From assembly GCA_001515955.1 (NCBI GenBank), contig LOES01000198.1, forward strand, positions 1 to 25,187: 25,187 nucleotides of DNA, in the 5' to 3' direction. Source of the stretch: Clostridia bacterium BRH_c25 (lineage in GTDB: Bacteria > Bacillota_A > Clostridia > Lutisporales > Lutisporaceae). The translations under genes and the position numbers were made by a program. Of this stretch, positions 6,338 to 14,253 are shown one piece after another; within the stretch, counting starts at the first letter, position 1, and each line of letters opens with the position of its first letter. The notes beneath the pieces were generated by a model. That model did no database searches and was not told the origin of the DNA. It worked only from the letters and a program-made list of their open reading frames with translations.

Positions 6338-7381
6338 ATGAGTTACAGACAGCTTATGAACGATATTAAGAACAACAGTATCAAATCGGTATACCTTATA
6401 TACGGGAACGAGACATACCTTATAGACAAGGGCTGGGAGGCGCTGAAAAGTGCAGTGGTGACCTCCTTTCCCGAGCTTAACTATACTCAGCTGGATGGGG
6501 ATAAGCTTGAGGTCTCAGAGCTTGCAGCAGCCTGTGAAACCTTTCCCTTCGGCTCTGACAAAAGGCTGGTGGCCGTCAGGAATCCGGGTATTTTGAAAAG
6601 TAAGGGCGAGGGGGAGGAAGCATCGGTGGACCGTAATGATGCAAAGCCCTTTATTGATGTAATGGAAAACATTAACGATACCACATGTCTCCTTCTTGTT
6701 TCCTATGGAAGTATCGACAAAAGAAAAAAGCTTGTGGCCGAACTGAAAAAGCACGGAGCGGTATATGAGTTCGACAGGATAGACAGGGATGAGCTTGCCC
6801 AATGGATAAAAAAGGGATTGGGAAAGAACGGAAAAACCATCGGCTCCAAAGAGCTTGATTACTTTATAAACAGTATTGGTTATATAGACAAAAATGGAAA
6901 CAAGACCATGTACGATGTGGAAAACGAAATAAAAAAGCTGACAGGCTTTATGGGCAGCTCAGCTGAGGTCCGGATGGAGCATATTGAGGCTGTTGTCCCG
7001 CGTAATATCGAGCATGATATATTCAAGCTTATTAACGCCTGCGCAGAAAAGAACGTTGACCGAAGCCTCAGGCTGTATGGAGATATGCTCCTGGAAGGGG
7101 AGAACAGCTTTGGTATACTTGCTCTGCTTTCAAAGCAGATAAAGAATATGCTTACAGTTTCCGAACTGCATGGCAAAGGATATGATGGCAGAAGCATAAC
7201 AGAAAAGCTTAAGATCCATGAATATACAGTAAAGCTTTGCATTAAGTACAGTTCTTCAATAAAAAGGCAGGTTCTGCATTCCGCTTTTAGAAAGTGCCTT
7301 GATACGGAGTTCAGCATTAAGTCCGGCAGGATGGGGGAGCGATTGGCTATGGAAATGCTGCTGGTATCTTTATTTGAGTAA
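6338..7381 (+). CDS. holA: DNA polymerase III delta subunit
   Basis: This protein has 347 residues, the usual length for bacterial HolA. ATG at 6338 is preceded by GGTGATG; an ATG at 6331 is out of frame. It is the clamp-loader subunit that opens the beta sliding clamp on DNA. The N-terminal AAA+-like domain begins SVYLIYGNETYLIDKGWEAL (residues 17-36), the degenerate P-loop region typical of delta, which does not bind ATP; the segment VAVRNPGI and the C-terminal all-helical collar domain (KQIKNMLTVSELHGKG and AFRKCLDTEFSIKSGR) are standard. In Clostridia the gene lies between comEC and rpsT; here comEC is absent upstream. A clear terminator follows. Confidence 0.93.
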   Translation: MSYRQLMNDIKNNSIKSVYLIYGNETYLIDKGWEALKSAVVTSFPELNYTQLDGDKLEVSELAAACETFPFGSDKRLVAVRNPGILKSKGEGEEASVDRNDAKPFIDVMENINDTTCLLLVSYGSIDKRKKLVAELKKHGAVYEFDRIDRDELAQWIKKGLGKNGKTIGSKELDYFINSIGYIDKNGNKTMYDVENEIKKLTGFMGSSAEVRMEHIEAVVPRNIEHDIFKLINACAEKNVDRSLRLYGDMLLEGENSFGILALLSKQIKNMLTVSELHGKGYDGRSITEKLKIHEYTVKLCIKYSSSIKRQVLHSAFRKCLDTEFSIKSGRMGERLAMEMLLVSLFE

Positions 7382-7400
7382 GTAAAAAAACAAAAAAGTA

Positions 7401-7445
7401 AAAAAGCTTCCATTGAAGCATCTTAAAATTAAGGAAGCTTTTTTG
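7401..7445 (+). terminator. Intrinsic terminator of holA
   Basis: AAAAAGCTTCC (7401-7411) pairs with GGAAGCTTTTT (7433-7443), followed by further T residues. It lies 20 bases after the holA stop. Confidence 0.8.
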
Positions 7446-7457
7446 ATATTCGCTTAC

Positions 7458-7491
7458 GGGGCATGACAAATTAATGTAGAATATATGCCCC
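7458..7491. repeat. Small inverted repeat between two terminators
   Basis: GGGGCAT (7458-7464) and ATGCCCC (7485-7491) are perfect complements separated by 20 nt. It lies between the holA and rpsT terminators and has no assigned role. Confidence 0.35.
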
Positions 7492-7501
7492 TGCTCATAA
7501 G

Positions 7502-7526
7502 AAAAAACCCTGAGTAATCAGGGTTT
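7502..7526 (-). terminator. Intrinsic terminator of rpsT
   Basis: On the minus strand AAACCCTGA, a 4-nt loop and TCAGGGTTT are followed by a T-run (7502-7507 read as A on the plus strand). It lies 18 bases after the rpsT stop. Confidence 0.85.
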
Positions 7527-7544
7527 GATTCTGCAATCAAGTAA

Positions 7545-7808
7545 TTATGCTATAGCCTTTATCTTTTTTGATAATCTGGATTTCTTCCTTGCTGCTGTAT
7601 TCTTATGGAGAGTACCTTTAGCTACTGCTTTGTCTATTTGACTAGCCACTTTCTGGTACATTTCCTTAGCTTCATTAGTATCTCCGGCTTTTATGGAATC
7701 TTCGAACCTTCTTATTGAAGTTTTCAAGGAGGAAACAATTATTTTATTTCTTCTTGTCTTGAATTTAGTCACCTTTATTCTTTTTAAAGCTGATTTGATA
7801 TTTGCCAA
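7545..7808 (-). CDS. rpsT: 30S ribosomal protein S20
   Basis: This protein has 87 residues, the standard S20 length. I start it at TTG 7808 because it gives (M)ANIKSALKRI, the conserved S20 N-terminus, with AAGGAGGTG about 6 bases upstream. The longer frame from 7826 would overlap that ribosome binding site. The sequence is very basic (KFKTRRNKI, HKNTAARKKSRLSKK) and helical, as expected for a primary binder of the 16S 5' domain in the small subunit. It is transcribed opposite to its neighbours from its own promoter and ends in its own terminator. Confidence 0.95.
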   Translation of the reverse strand: MANIKSALKRIKVTKFKTRRNKIIVSSLKTSIRRFEDSIKAGDTNEAKEMYQKVASQIDKAVAKGTLHKNTAARKKSRLSKKIKAIA

Positions 7809-7845
7809 AACCTTCACCTCCTTCAAAATTCAATTGACAAAAGGT

Positions 7846-7874
7846 ATTCTATCATATTAACCAAAAAAATGCAA
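7846..7874 (-). promoter_or_regulatory. Sigma-A promoter of rpsT
   Basis: Reading on the minus strand, TTGCAT (7874-7869), a 17-bp spacer and TAGAAT (7851-7846) form a good vegetative promoter about 38 bases before the TTG start. Confidence 0.65.
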
Positions 7875-8002
7875 GCTTGTATTTGATGTAATTCCTATTT
7901 AAGTTTACCCATTTTTTAACTTATATATAAACAAAAATTCAATCTGCATAAAAACAATAGGTAAGGTGCAAACTTTCAATAATTAAGGATGAAAAGCAAC
8001 TA

Positions 8003-8050
8003 TATTGAACGCACTTAGGATATTACATCGGGTATAGTGCGAATTCAATA
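8003..8050. repeat. Bulged inverted repeat upstream of gpr
   Basis: TATTGAACGCACT (8003-8015) pairs with AGTGCGAATTCAATA (8036-8050) over 13 bp with a two-base AA bulge and a 20-nt loop. No T-run follows. It could be a small-RNA stem or an operator. Confidence 0.4.
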
Positions 8051-8064
8051 ACAATCAAGGAAAC

Positions 8065-8076
8065 ATTTCGCGAAAT
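8065..8076. promoter_or_regulatory. Palindrome ATTTCGCGAAAT, site 1
   Basis: A perfect 12-bp palindrome; its centre is 34 bp (about three helical turns) from the centre of site 2. The pair looks like a two-site operator for an unidentified dimeric regulator. Confidence 0.4.
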
Positions 8077-8099
8077 TTGAATTAAGAATGTAAAATGTT

Positions 8100-8109
8100 T
8101 TTCGCGAAA
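8100..8109. promoter_or_regulatory. Palindrome TTTCGCGAAA, site 2
   Basis: A perfect 10-bp palindrome sharing the sequence TTTCGCGAAAT with site 1, in the gpr upstream region. Confidence 0.4.
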
Positions 8110-8155
8110 TATATATCAGGTTTAATACATTCTGTAGATTTTTGGAGGGAATACC

Positions 8156-9133
8156 ATGGCTGGAATAAGAACTGACTTAGCTATTGAAGCAAGGGAGTTT
8201 TACAACAAACAGGAGAATAAAGGAGATATACCGGGGGTTGAAGTGAATGTCGACAAGCAGGAGGATGTCACAGTCACAAGGGTTAAGGTTATTGAAGATG
8301 TTGGAGCCAGAATAATCGGAAAGCCTAAGGGCAACTACATCACTATAGAGGTGCCTAAGCTCAGGGAGAATGATAAAGACCTCCATGATGAGATAGGAAG
8401 AATACTCGCAAAAGAAGTAGCAGGCATAGTGAGCTTGAATGACCAATCGGTGATACTGGTTGTGGGTCTGGGAAATTGGAATGTCACCCCTGACGCACTG
8501 GGGCCGAGGGTAGTGGAGCATTTGCTGGTTACACGGCATATCAAGGAATATGTGCCTGATCAAATTGACGAGGGAGTAAGGTCGGTCTGCGCTGTTGCTC
8601 CCGGGGTGCTTGGAATTACAGGAATAGAGACCAGTGAGATAATAAAGGGGATTGTAGACAGAGTAAAACCCGACCTGGTAATAGCTATTGATGCTCTGGC
8701 ATCAAGGAAAATGGAAAGGATAAGCACTACCATTCAGCTTGCGGATACAGGAATAAACCCGGGATCGGGGGTAGGCAACAACAGGAAGGAGCTGAGCAGG
8801 GAGAGCATGGGTGTGCCTGTAATAGCGGTAGGAGTTCCTACTGTTGTTGATGCAGCTACGATGGCCAGTGATACTATAGATATGGTGGTTGATTCCCTTA
8901 TCAATGAGTCTCCCAAGGATGGAGAATTTTACAATATGCTTAAAGAAATGGACAGAACAGAGAAATATAAGCTTATAAATGAGGTAATATCCCCGTACGT
9001 GGGCAATCTTATGGTCACTCCAAAGGAAATTGACAGGCTTATTGATGATATAGCAATTGTAATAGCCAACGGGCTCAATCTGGCACTGCATCCAAGCATA
9101 GGCCAGGATGATATAGACAGGTATATTAATTAG
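8156..9133 (+). CDS. gpr: Spore germination protease GPR
   Basis: This protein has 325 residues. ATG at 8156 follows TTGGAGGGA. GPR (peptidase family A25) degrades the small acid-soluble DNA-binding proteins of the spore during germination; it is made as a zymogen in the forespore and self-processed near an SASP-like sequence. RTDLAIEA at residues 5-12 is that conserved motif; it lies so near the start that the propeptide is very short, as is usual in clostridia. GLGNWNVTPDALGP (104-117), VIAIDALASR and GINPGSGVGNNR are characteristic family blocks. The stop codon overlaps the first heptamer of repeat A. Its neighbour spoIIP is the usual partner in Firmicutes. Confidence 0.95.
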   Translation: MAGIRTDLAIEAREFYNKQENKGDIPGVEVNVDKQEDVTVTRVKVIEDVGARIIGKPKGNYITIEVPKLRENDKDLHDEIGRILAKEVAGIVSLNDQSVILVVGLGNWNVTPDALGPRVVEHLLVTRHIKEYVPDQIDEGVRSVCAVAPGVLGITGIETSEIIKGIVDRVKPDLVIAIDALASRKMERISTTIQLADTGINPGSGVGNNRKELSRESMGVPVIAVGVPTVVDAATMASDTIDMVVDSLINESPKDGEFYNMLKEMDRTEKYKLINEVISPYVGNLMVTPKEIDRLIDDIAIVIANGLNLALHPSIGQDDIDRYIN

Positions 9134-9252
9134 ATGCTAGATACGAGATACGAGATGCGAGGGCTCTGGCAGGGCTTCGAAGAATTTGCTGAGCCGCGTG
9201 CAACCAGACCCAATAGAAGTACCGGAACCCATTGCCTATTGCCTCTTGCCAT
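9133..9252 (+). repeat. Dispersed heptamer/GCAGGGCTT repeat, copy A
   Basis: Four heptamers (GATGCTA, GATACGA twice, GATGCGA; 9133-9160) are followed by 8 nt and the core GCAGGGCTTCGAAG (9169-9182), then AATTTGCTGAGCC. A second, unrelated heptamer run (CATTGCC, TATTGCC, TCTTGCC; 9230-9250) closes the element just before the gpr terminator. The same architecture is found at 17830-17879 and, inverted, at 20501-20551. The 61-codon open frame here (9134-9319) is not a credible gene: it begins inside the repeat and ends in the terminator. Confidence 0.7.
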
Positions 9253-9296
9253 TATGAATAAAACTCGAGAGTTCAAACTCTCGAGTTTTATTCATA
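9253..9296 (+). terminator. Very strong 19-bp hairpin after gpr
   Basis: Positions 9253-9271 pair perfectly with 9278-9296 around TTCAAA; the core is ACTCGAGAG/CTCTCGAGT, with TTTTATTCATA on the 3' side. The A-rich 5' and T-rich 3' arms fit a terminator, and it lies between gpr and spoIIP. Confidence 0.75.
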
Positions 9297-9388
9297 TATA
9301 CAGCCGGTATAGCATATAAGTGTATACAGGCAAACTAATTTGTTCCGTGACCATATTTTCAAGGTACGGAAGAAAAGAGGTGGATTGG

Positions 9389-10651
9389 TTGAACAAGAAG
9401 TGGTTGTTTGCTTTTTTTGTGGTACTGACAGTCGTTGTGGTATTTCTTTTTTTTAAATGGCTATATACACCTGATACTTATACAAGTGCAGATGGAAGCT
9501 ATATGGAGCCGACTGACAGCTATTCAACCGATGCCGTCGAAGTATTTAATTATGACATTGAAAAAAGGTTCAGGCTGGAAGAGTACTCGAATAATCTCTC
9601 CATACAGCTGCTGAACACAGTAATAACCAGTGCCAAGGTAAGCTATGAGATGGACTATGGCTATCCGATGCCAGGGCTTATAGCCTCAGGCACAAGCAGT
9701 ATGACCGGAGGGCTTCATACGGATTTCAGCAATCCCATCACTTATTTGAATATTGCCTTTACAGCATTCAGCCAATATGACCCTTCTACTTTTGCATTTG
9801 TGGGAGCCATTGGTAGTCAGCCTGGTGGAAACGGATCCAACTATAATGTTACTGATTTTGAAGATGCACCTGAAGGAGCGATTTATTTCAGTGAGGAGGA
9901 TGAATATAGAGCAGAAGGTATGGTGCCTGCACAGCAGTCTATAGCACCTGTGGGGGTCCAAGCATCACAGGCTTATGAGGCATCGGTCGGAATCCCCGGG
10001 AAAATAGCAATAGACAATAAGTCTCCCCAGATACTTATTTATCATTCTCATTCAACGGAGAGTTACATGCCTAATACTGCAAGCAACTATCATACCCTGA
10101 ATGAGAAGTACAATGTAATAGCTGTAGGGAATACATTGACCAAAGAGCTTCAGGACAAATACAATTATAAGGTTCTTCATAACAAGACCCAGCATGATAA
10201 GGAGTCCTACGCATACTCTTATGCAAATTCTCTTGAAACTATTAAGAACAGTATTACAAAATATAAATCATTAAAGGTAATATTGGATATACATAGAGAT
10301 GCTTTTGATGCCAAGACGGAAGCGGTCAGGATAGCTAAAAAAACTGAATATACAGCTTCGGTAAACGGGAAATCAGCTGCAAGAATCATGCTCGTGATAG
10401 CAAAAGGAAACCCGAACTATGCAGAGCTGGAGAAATTTGCAGTATATATAAAGAAAAAAATGGATAAACTATACCCTGGATTGTTCTTGAAAGTTGTTGT
10501 AATGGAGAGGGGCAAGTACAATCAGTATTTCAGTAATCACTCTATGTTGGTAGAGGTGGGGTGTATGCTTAATACCATTGAAGAAGCCCAATACTCCGCT
10601 GAGCTTTTGTCCAGAGTGCTGGGGGAAGTAATAAATGATCTTAAGGAATAG
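9389..10651 (+). CDS. spoIIP: Stage II sporulation protein P
   Basis: I start it at TTG 9389 (420 residues) because AAAGAGGTGG ends 6 bases before it and it yields LNKKWLFAFFVVL, a positive residue pair then a transmembrane anchor. The longer frame from 9320 has no ribosome binding site. SpoIIP is a cell-wall amidase/lytic enzyme that, with SpoIID and SpoIIM, drives engulfment of the forespore. The C-terminal catalytic domain has the three family blocks: ILIYHSHSTESY (about residues 214-225), VILDIHRDA (about 297-305) and MLVEVGCMLNT near residue 385; the His and Glu residues correspond to the zinc and catalytic positions of amidases. Family knowledge places it under sigma-E; I could not pick the promoter confidently. 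Confidence 0.93.
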   Translation: MNKKWLFAFFVVLTVVVVFLFFKWLYTPDTYTSADGSYMEPTDSYSTDAVEVFNYDIEKRFRLEEYSNNLSIQLLNTVITSAKVSYEMDYGYPMPGLIASGTSSMTGGLHTDFSNPITYLNIAFTAFSQYDPSTFAFVGAIGSQPGGNGSNYNVTDFEDAPEGAIYFSEEDEYRAEGMVPAQQSIAPVGVQASQAYEASVGIPGKIAIDNKSPQILIYHSHSTESYMPNTASNYHTLNEKYNVIAVGNTLTKELQDKYNYKVLHNKTQHDKESYAYSYANSLETIKNSITKYKSLKVILDIHRDAFDAKTEAVRIAKKTEYTASVNGKSAARIMLVIAKGNPNYAELEKFAVYIKKKMDKLYPGLFLKVVVMERGKYNQYFSNHSMLVEVGCMLNTIEEAQYSAELLSRVLGEVINDLKE

Positions 10652-10657
10652 ATAGAC

Positions 10658-10990
10658 ATGAACAATAGAGCTGATCATAAAAAACAGCAGAGTGAAAAAT
10701 TCAGGAATAAGCTAAAGAAAGCCTTAGCCATATTTTTCTGTATTGCCCTGCTGGTTTTTTCAATAAACGTTACAGATATGTCAACCAGAAAGATGATAAT
10801 GTGCAACGACGACAAGTATGCCATGGCAGTAGCTTTGCAGGAAGACAGCATGCTGAGACTTGATATTGCAGGTGAAAAGCTCATGTTGAATGTTGAGCCC
10901 CTTGTAAAAGCGGTTGATCATGTTGTTTCCAGCTCCAAAAGGTATTATGAAAGCTTTGTGAAAACAATCCGAACCAAACTGGGAAAGTAA
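10658..10990 (+). CDS. Small single-pass membrane protein of unknown function
   Basis: This protein has 110 residues and starts at ATG 10658, six bases after the spoIIP stop, so it is probably co-transcribed and translationally coupled to it; its own ribosome binding site (AAGGAATAGA) is weak. It has a strongly basic N-terminus (KKQQSEKFRNKLKKA), one transmembrane helix AIFFCIALLVFSINV (about residues 24-40) and an extracytoplasmic tail of about 70 residues. I recognise no family. The operon position suggests a sporulation role, but that is guilt by association only. Confidence 0.65.
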   Translation: MNNRADHKKQQSEKFRNKLKKALAIFFCIALLVFSINVTDMSTRKMIMCNDDKYAMAVALQEDSMLRLDIAGEKLMLNVEPLVKAVDHVVSSSKRYYESFVKTIRTKLGK

Positions 10991-11021
10991 ATGGAATCTG
11001 AATATTTTATACTGCTGACTG

Positions 11022-11060
11022 GGAGTGTATTGCATTCATGCATTATACTCCTTATGTTTT
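11022..11060 (+). terminator. Imperfect hairpin terminator after spoIIP operon
   Basis: GGAGTGTATTGCAT (11022-11035) pairs imperfectly with ATGCATTATACTCC (11038-11051) and is followed by TTATGTTTT. It separates the sporulation operon from lepA. Confidence 0.6.
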
Positions 11061-11070
11061 AATAAATCTA

Positions 11071-11099
11071 TTTAATGTTAAAAAGTTATATGCTATAAT
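11071..11099 (+). promoter_or_regulatory. Promoter of lepA-hemW
   Basis: TATAAT (11094-11099) is preceded by TGC, giving an extended -10; a weak TTTAAT -35 (11071-11076) lies 17 bp upstream. The 5' leader to the lepA ATG is about 65 bases. Confidence 0.55.
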
Positions 11100-11171
11100 T
11101 TATAGGATTAAGTAATGATAGTATTAATTCATTATATATAGATTTTGTGACACAAAGGAGGAAAGTCATAA

Positions 11172-13004
11172 ATGGAAAGCGACAGACAAAAACATATAAG
11201 GAATTTTTGCATAATAGCGCATATAGACCATGGCAAGTCAACCCTGGCCGACAGGCTTATTGAAAAGACCGGTGTCATTTCCATGAGGGATATGGAAGAG
11301 CAGGTGCTTGACAATATGGACCTTGAAAGAGAGAGAGGAATCACAATAAAGCTTCAATCCGTCAAGTTGATCTATAAAGCACAGGATGGACAGGAATATG
11401 TATTGAACCTTATTGACACTCCGGGACATGTGGATTTCACATATGAAGTGTCAAGAAGTCTCGCAGCCTGCGAGGGAGCTGTGCTTGTGGTTGATGCTAC
11501 CCAGGGTATTGAGGCCCAGACCCTGGCTAATGTATATCTCGCTTTGGACAACAATCTGGAGCTGTATCCTGTGATAAACAAAATAGACCTCCCCAGCGCG
11601 GATCCGGAATTCGTAAAGAAGGAGATAGAGGATGTCATAGGCCTTGATGCCTCTAATGCTGCATTGGTTTCTGCCAAGGAAGGCCTGAATATTGAAGAGG
11701 TCCTTGAAGGAATAGTCAAATATATACCCCATCCAACAGGAGATGAGGAAGCTCCGCTTAAAGCATTGATTTTCGACTCCTTCTACGACAGCTATAGAGG
11801 AGTAATAGCATATATAAGAGTAATAGACGGGGTGCTGAAGCCGGGCATGAAGATGCGGATGATGCAAAACGGCAAGGAGTACGAGGTTGTTGAGGTAGGT
11901 ACAATGAAGCCTCAAATGAATCCTGCGGGCATACTTATGGCCGGTGATGTAGGCTATGTGTCTGCAAGCATCAAGAATGTGAAGGATGTACATGTGGGTG
12001 ATACCATTACAAATGCGGACAATCCATGTAAAGAAGCACTTCCAGGCTACCGGAAGGTTACCTCCATGGTATATTGCGGTATTTACCCTGCTGATGGTGC
12101 TGATTATGACAATCTGAGAGATGCACTGGAAAAGCTGCAGCTCAATGATGCGGCACTGCTCTATGAGCCGGAGACTTCGGTGGCACTGGGCTTTGGCTTC
12201 AGAAGCGGGTTCCTGGGACTTCTGCATATGGAGATAATTCAAGAGAGATTGGAGAGGGAATACAATCTGAATCTTGTAACTACTGCTCCAAGTGTAATAT
12301 ATCACATTACCAAGACCAACGGCGAAATGATAGAGGTATCTAATCCTACAAACCTGCCTCCTCTCCAGGAGATAGATTATATGGAGGAACCGATAGTAAA
12401 GGCAACAATAATGACTCCGACAGAGTATGTAGGAGCGATTATGGATCTTTGTCAAAACCGCAGAGGGACCTTCAAGGATATGCAGTACATGGAGGAGAAA
12501 AGGGCGATATTACATTATGAACTGCCTTTGAATGAGATAATATATGACTTCTTTGATGCATTAAAGTCCAGGACCAAGGGCTATGCTTCCTTTGACTACG
12601 AGTTGAAGGGCTATGAAAAATCAGAGCTTGTCAAGCTGGATATATTGCTTAACGGGAAGCTGGATATACTGCTTAACGGTGAAACTGTTGATGCTCTTTC
12701 CTTTATAGTTCACAAAGATAAAGCTTATGCCAGGGGAAGATCCATGGCTGAAAAGCTCAAGGAAGCGATTCCGAGGCAGATGTTTGAAATCCCGATACAG
12801 GCAGCCATCGGGGCGAAGATTATTGCCAGAGAGACAGTAAAGGCAATGCGCAAGGATGTACTAGCCAAGTGCTACGGCGGAGATATATCAAGAAAGAAGA
12901 AGCTTCTGGAGAAGCAGAAGGAAGGAAAGAAAAGAATGAGGCAGGTAGGAAGTGTGGAATTGCCTCAGGAGGCCTTTATGTCAGTATTGAAGCTTGATGA
13001 TTAA
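11172..13004 (+). CDS. lepA: Elongation factor 4 (LepA GTPase)
   Basis: This protein has 610 residues, slightly longer than the usual ~600. ATG at 11172 follows AAAGGAGGAAAG. LepA is a translational GTPase that acts on the ribosome in initiation and ribosome assembly under stress. G1 is AHIDHGKST (16-24), G3 DTPGH (82-86), G4 NKID (136-139); the EF-G-like domains and the LepA-specific C-terminal domain ([27 protein letters not shown]) follow. The extra length is partly explained by a tandem duplication [16 protein letters not shown] at residues 488-503, where one copy is normal; both copies are in frame and the domain continues intact. hemW starts 15 bases after the stop, so they form an operon. 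Confidence 0.96.
   Translation: MESDRQKHIRNFCIIAHIDHGKSTLADRLIEKTGVISMRDMEEQVLDNMDLERERGITIKLQSVKLIYKAQDGQEYVLNLIDTPGHVDFTYEVSRSLAACEGAVLVVDATQGIEAQTLANVYLALDNNLELYPVINKIDLPSADPEFVKKEIEDVIGLDASNAALVSAKEGLNIEEVLEGIVKYIPHPTGDEEAPLKALIFDSFYDSYRGVIAYIRVIDGVLKPGMKMRMMQNGKEYEVVEVGTMKPQMNPAGILMAGDVGYVSASIKNVKDVHVGDTITNADNPCKEALPGYRKVTSMVYCGIYPADGADYDNLRDALEKLQLNDAALLYEPETSVALGFGFRSGFLGLLHMEIIQERLEREYNLNLVTTAPSVIYHITKTNGEMIEVSNPTNLPPLQEIDYMEEPIVKATIMTPTEYVGAIMDLCQNRRGTFKDMQYMEEKRAILHYELPLNEIIYDFFDALKSRTKGYASFDYELKGYEKSELVKLDILLNGKLDILLNGETVDALSFIVHKDKAYARGRSMAEKLKEAIPRQMFEIPIQAAIGAKIIARETVKAMRKDVLAKCYGGDISRKKKLLEKQKEGKKRMRQVGSVELPQEAFMSVLKLDD
12633..12680 (+). repeat. In-frame 24-bp tandem duplication inside lepA
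   Basis: 12633-12656 and 12657-12680 are adjacent 24-bp copies differing at two positions (TTG/CTG Leu, GGG/GGT Gly), both synonymous. Each encodes KLDILLNG. Other LepA proteins, as I remember them, have this segment once ([19 protein letters not shown]). Confidence 0.85.
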
Positions 13005-13019
13005 AAGAGGGTGAGATAA

Positions 13020-14144
13020 ATGAAGGAAATTGGATTGTATATCCATATACCCTTTTGCAGAAGCAAATGCTTGTATTGCGATTTCAATTCCTATGAACGC
13101 AGGGAAAAGGATGCGGAAGTATATGTTGCGGCACTTCTGCAGGAGCTGTCTGGATATCATGAAAAGTATAATTTCATATACAAAACAGTTTTTATCGGTG
13201 GGGGAACTCCCACCGTTATTAATTATTCTTTGATCGGCGTCCTGATGGAGAGCCTTGCACCATATATGAAAGCAGGAGCTGAGATCAGCATGGAATCCAA
13301 TCCGGGTACTGTAACCTTTGAAAGTCTCAAGTACTATCGAAGCTTGGGTATAAACAGGCTCAGCATGGGTCTGCAGGCATGGCAGGAGGAACTGCTGAGA
13401 AGTCTTGGCAGGATTCACAGCCGGGAGGACTTTCTGCAGGCATATGATTGGGCGAGAAAAGCGGGCTTTGACAATATTAGTACAGACCTGATGTTTGCAC
13501 TTCCAAAGCAGACTTTGGATATGTGGAAGGAGACTCTGGAGAAGGTCATAAGCTTGGGCGCGGATCACATTTCCTGCTACAGTCTCAAGCTGGAGGAAGG
13601 CACCAAGCTCTATGAGCTGAATAAGGAGGGCAAGGTGCAGCTGCCTGACGAGGACCTGGACAGGGAAATGTACAAGCTGGCTGTGGATATGCTGTTTTCT
13701 TATGGTTACAACCAATACGAGATCTCCAATTTTGCCTGGAGTGGCGCAGAATGCAGACATAACCTCATATACTGGAGAAATGAGGAATACCTCGGAGTTG
13801 GGGCAGGAAGCCATTCCAAGCTCGATGGCAAAAGGTTCTGGAACCATAGGGATATAGACCGGTATATCAGTCTTGCAGGGCAGGGAGAGCTGCCTGTTTC
13901 CGGGCTGGAGGAATTGTCAGGAGATGAGGATATGTGGGAAACAATATTCCTGGCACTGAGACTTAATGAAGGTCTGGATATCCCGGGTTTTGAAAGAAAG
14001 TACGGAGTCAACTTCCGGACAAGATATGGAAATGCTCTGAACAAGCTTACGGCGCATGGCCTTGTTCTAATGGAGGCTGATAGTCTGAAGCTTACTGATA
14101 TAGGAAGAGATTTATCTAACTCTGTCTTTATTGAATTCCTATAA
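13020..14144 (+). CDS. hemW: Radical SAM heme chaperone HemW
   Basis: This protein has 374 residues, typical of HemW. ATG at 13020 follows GAGGGTGAG. It was long annotated as oxygen-independent coproporphyrinogen III oxidase-like; the family is now known for heme binding and delivery. The radical-SAM cluster motif is CRSKCLYC (Cys13, 17, 20), preceded by GLYIHIPFC; GGGTPTVI at about 61-68 is the SAM-binding glycine motif, and NRLSMGLQAWQEELLRSLGR is a family signature. The C-terminal HemN_C domain follows (EYLGVGAGSHSKLDGKRFWN). The lepA-hemW-hrcA order is conserved in Firmicutes. Confidence 0.93.
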   Translation: MKEIGLYIHIPFCRSKCLYCDFNSYERREKDAEVYVAALLQELSGYHEKYNFIYKTVFIGGGTPTVINYSLIGVLMESLAPYMKAGAEISMESNPGTVTFESLKYYRSLGINRLSMGLQAWQEELLRSLGRIHSREDFLQAYDWARKAGFDNISTDLMFALPKQTLDMWKETLEKVISLGADHISCYSLKLEEGTKLYELNKEGKVQLPDEDLDREMYKLAVDMLFSYGYNQYEISNFAWSGAECRHNLIYWRNEEYLGVGAGSHSKLDGKRFWNHRDIDRYISLAGQGELPVSGLEELSGDEDMWETIFLALRLNEGLDIPGFERKYGVNFRTRYGNALNKLTAHGLVLMEADSLKLTDIGRDLSNSVFIEFL

Positions 14145-14159
14145 TATTAGGATTTTTTT
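14138..14159 (+). terminator. Weak terminator candidate after hemW
   Basis: CCTA and TAGG flank the stop codon region (14138-14151) and are followed by seven T residues. The stem is only 4-5 bp, so termination would be partial at best. Confidence 0.3.
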
Positions 14160-14170
14160 CGTAAAAACTA

Positions 14171-14199
14171 TTGACAAAAATATTTACCAATGATATTTT
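14171..14199 (+). promoter_or_regulatory. Sigma-A promoter of the hrcA-grpE-dnaK-dnaJ operon
   Basis: A consensus TTGACA (14171-14176), a 17-bp spacer and TATTTT (14194-14199) lie directly before the CIRCE element, so HrcA bound there would sit on the transcription start region. Confidence 0.8.
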
Positions 14200-14209
14200 A
14201 AAGACAGAA

Positions 14210-14236
14210 TTAGCACTCGATACGATAGAGTGCTAA
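14210..14236. promoter_or_regulatory. CIRCE operator (HrcA binding site)
   Basis: TTAGCACTC, nine bases, GAGTGCTAA: an exact match to the CIRCE consensus. It is the operator of the HrcA repressor, which with GroEL turns the chaperone operon off at normal temperature. It ends 17 bases before the hrcA ATG. Confidence 0.97.
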
Positions 14237-14253
14237 CAAGGGTGGTGGTATGG

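Larger units (their letters stand above)
7875..8155. other. Long intergenic region between divergent rpsT and gpr
   Basis: Beyond the rpsT promoter this AT-rich stretch has no gene. It contains a bulged 13-bp inverted repeat (8003-8050) and two copies of a TTTCGCGAAA palindrome (8065-8076 and 8100-8109), the second ending about 45 bases before gpr. gpr should use a forespore sigma factor (sigma-F/G), but I see no clean match to those promoters. Confidence 0.5.

Noticed and set aside
9133..9160. Heptamer arrays considered as a CRISPR array.
   Set aside because: The units are 7 nt, directly adjacent and without spacers; no cas genes are present.
9134..9319. A 61-codon open frame after gpr.
   Set aside because: It starts inside the heptamer repeat and ends within the terminator; composition is not protein-like.
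11451..12455. A 334-codon minus-strand open frame inside lepA.
   Set aside because: It is antisense to the conserved GTPase, has no ribosome binding site, and shows Ile/Tyr/His-rich mirror composition.
12981..13847. A 288-codon minus-strand frame inside hemW.
   Set aside because: It is a mirror of a conserved radical-SAM gene and has no start signal or family resemblance.
14230..14253. GTG 14230 as the hrcA start.
   Set aside because: It lies inside the CIRCE operator without a ribosome binding site; ATG 14254 has a strong one.
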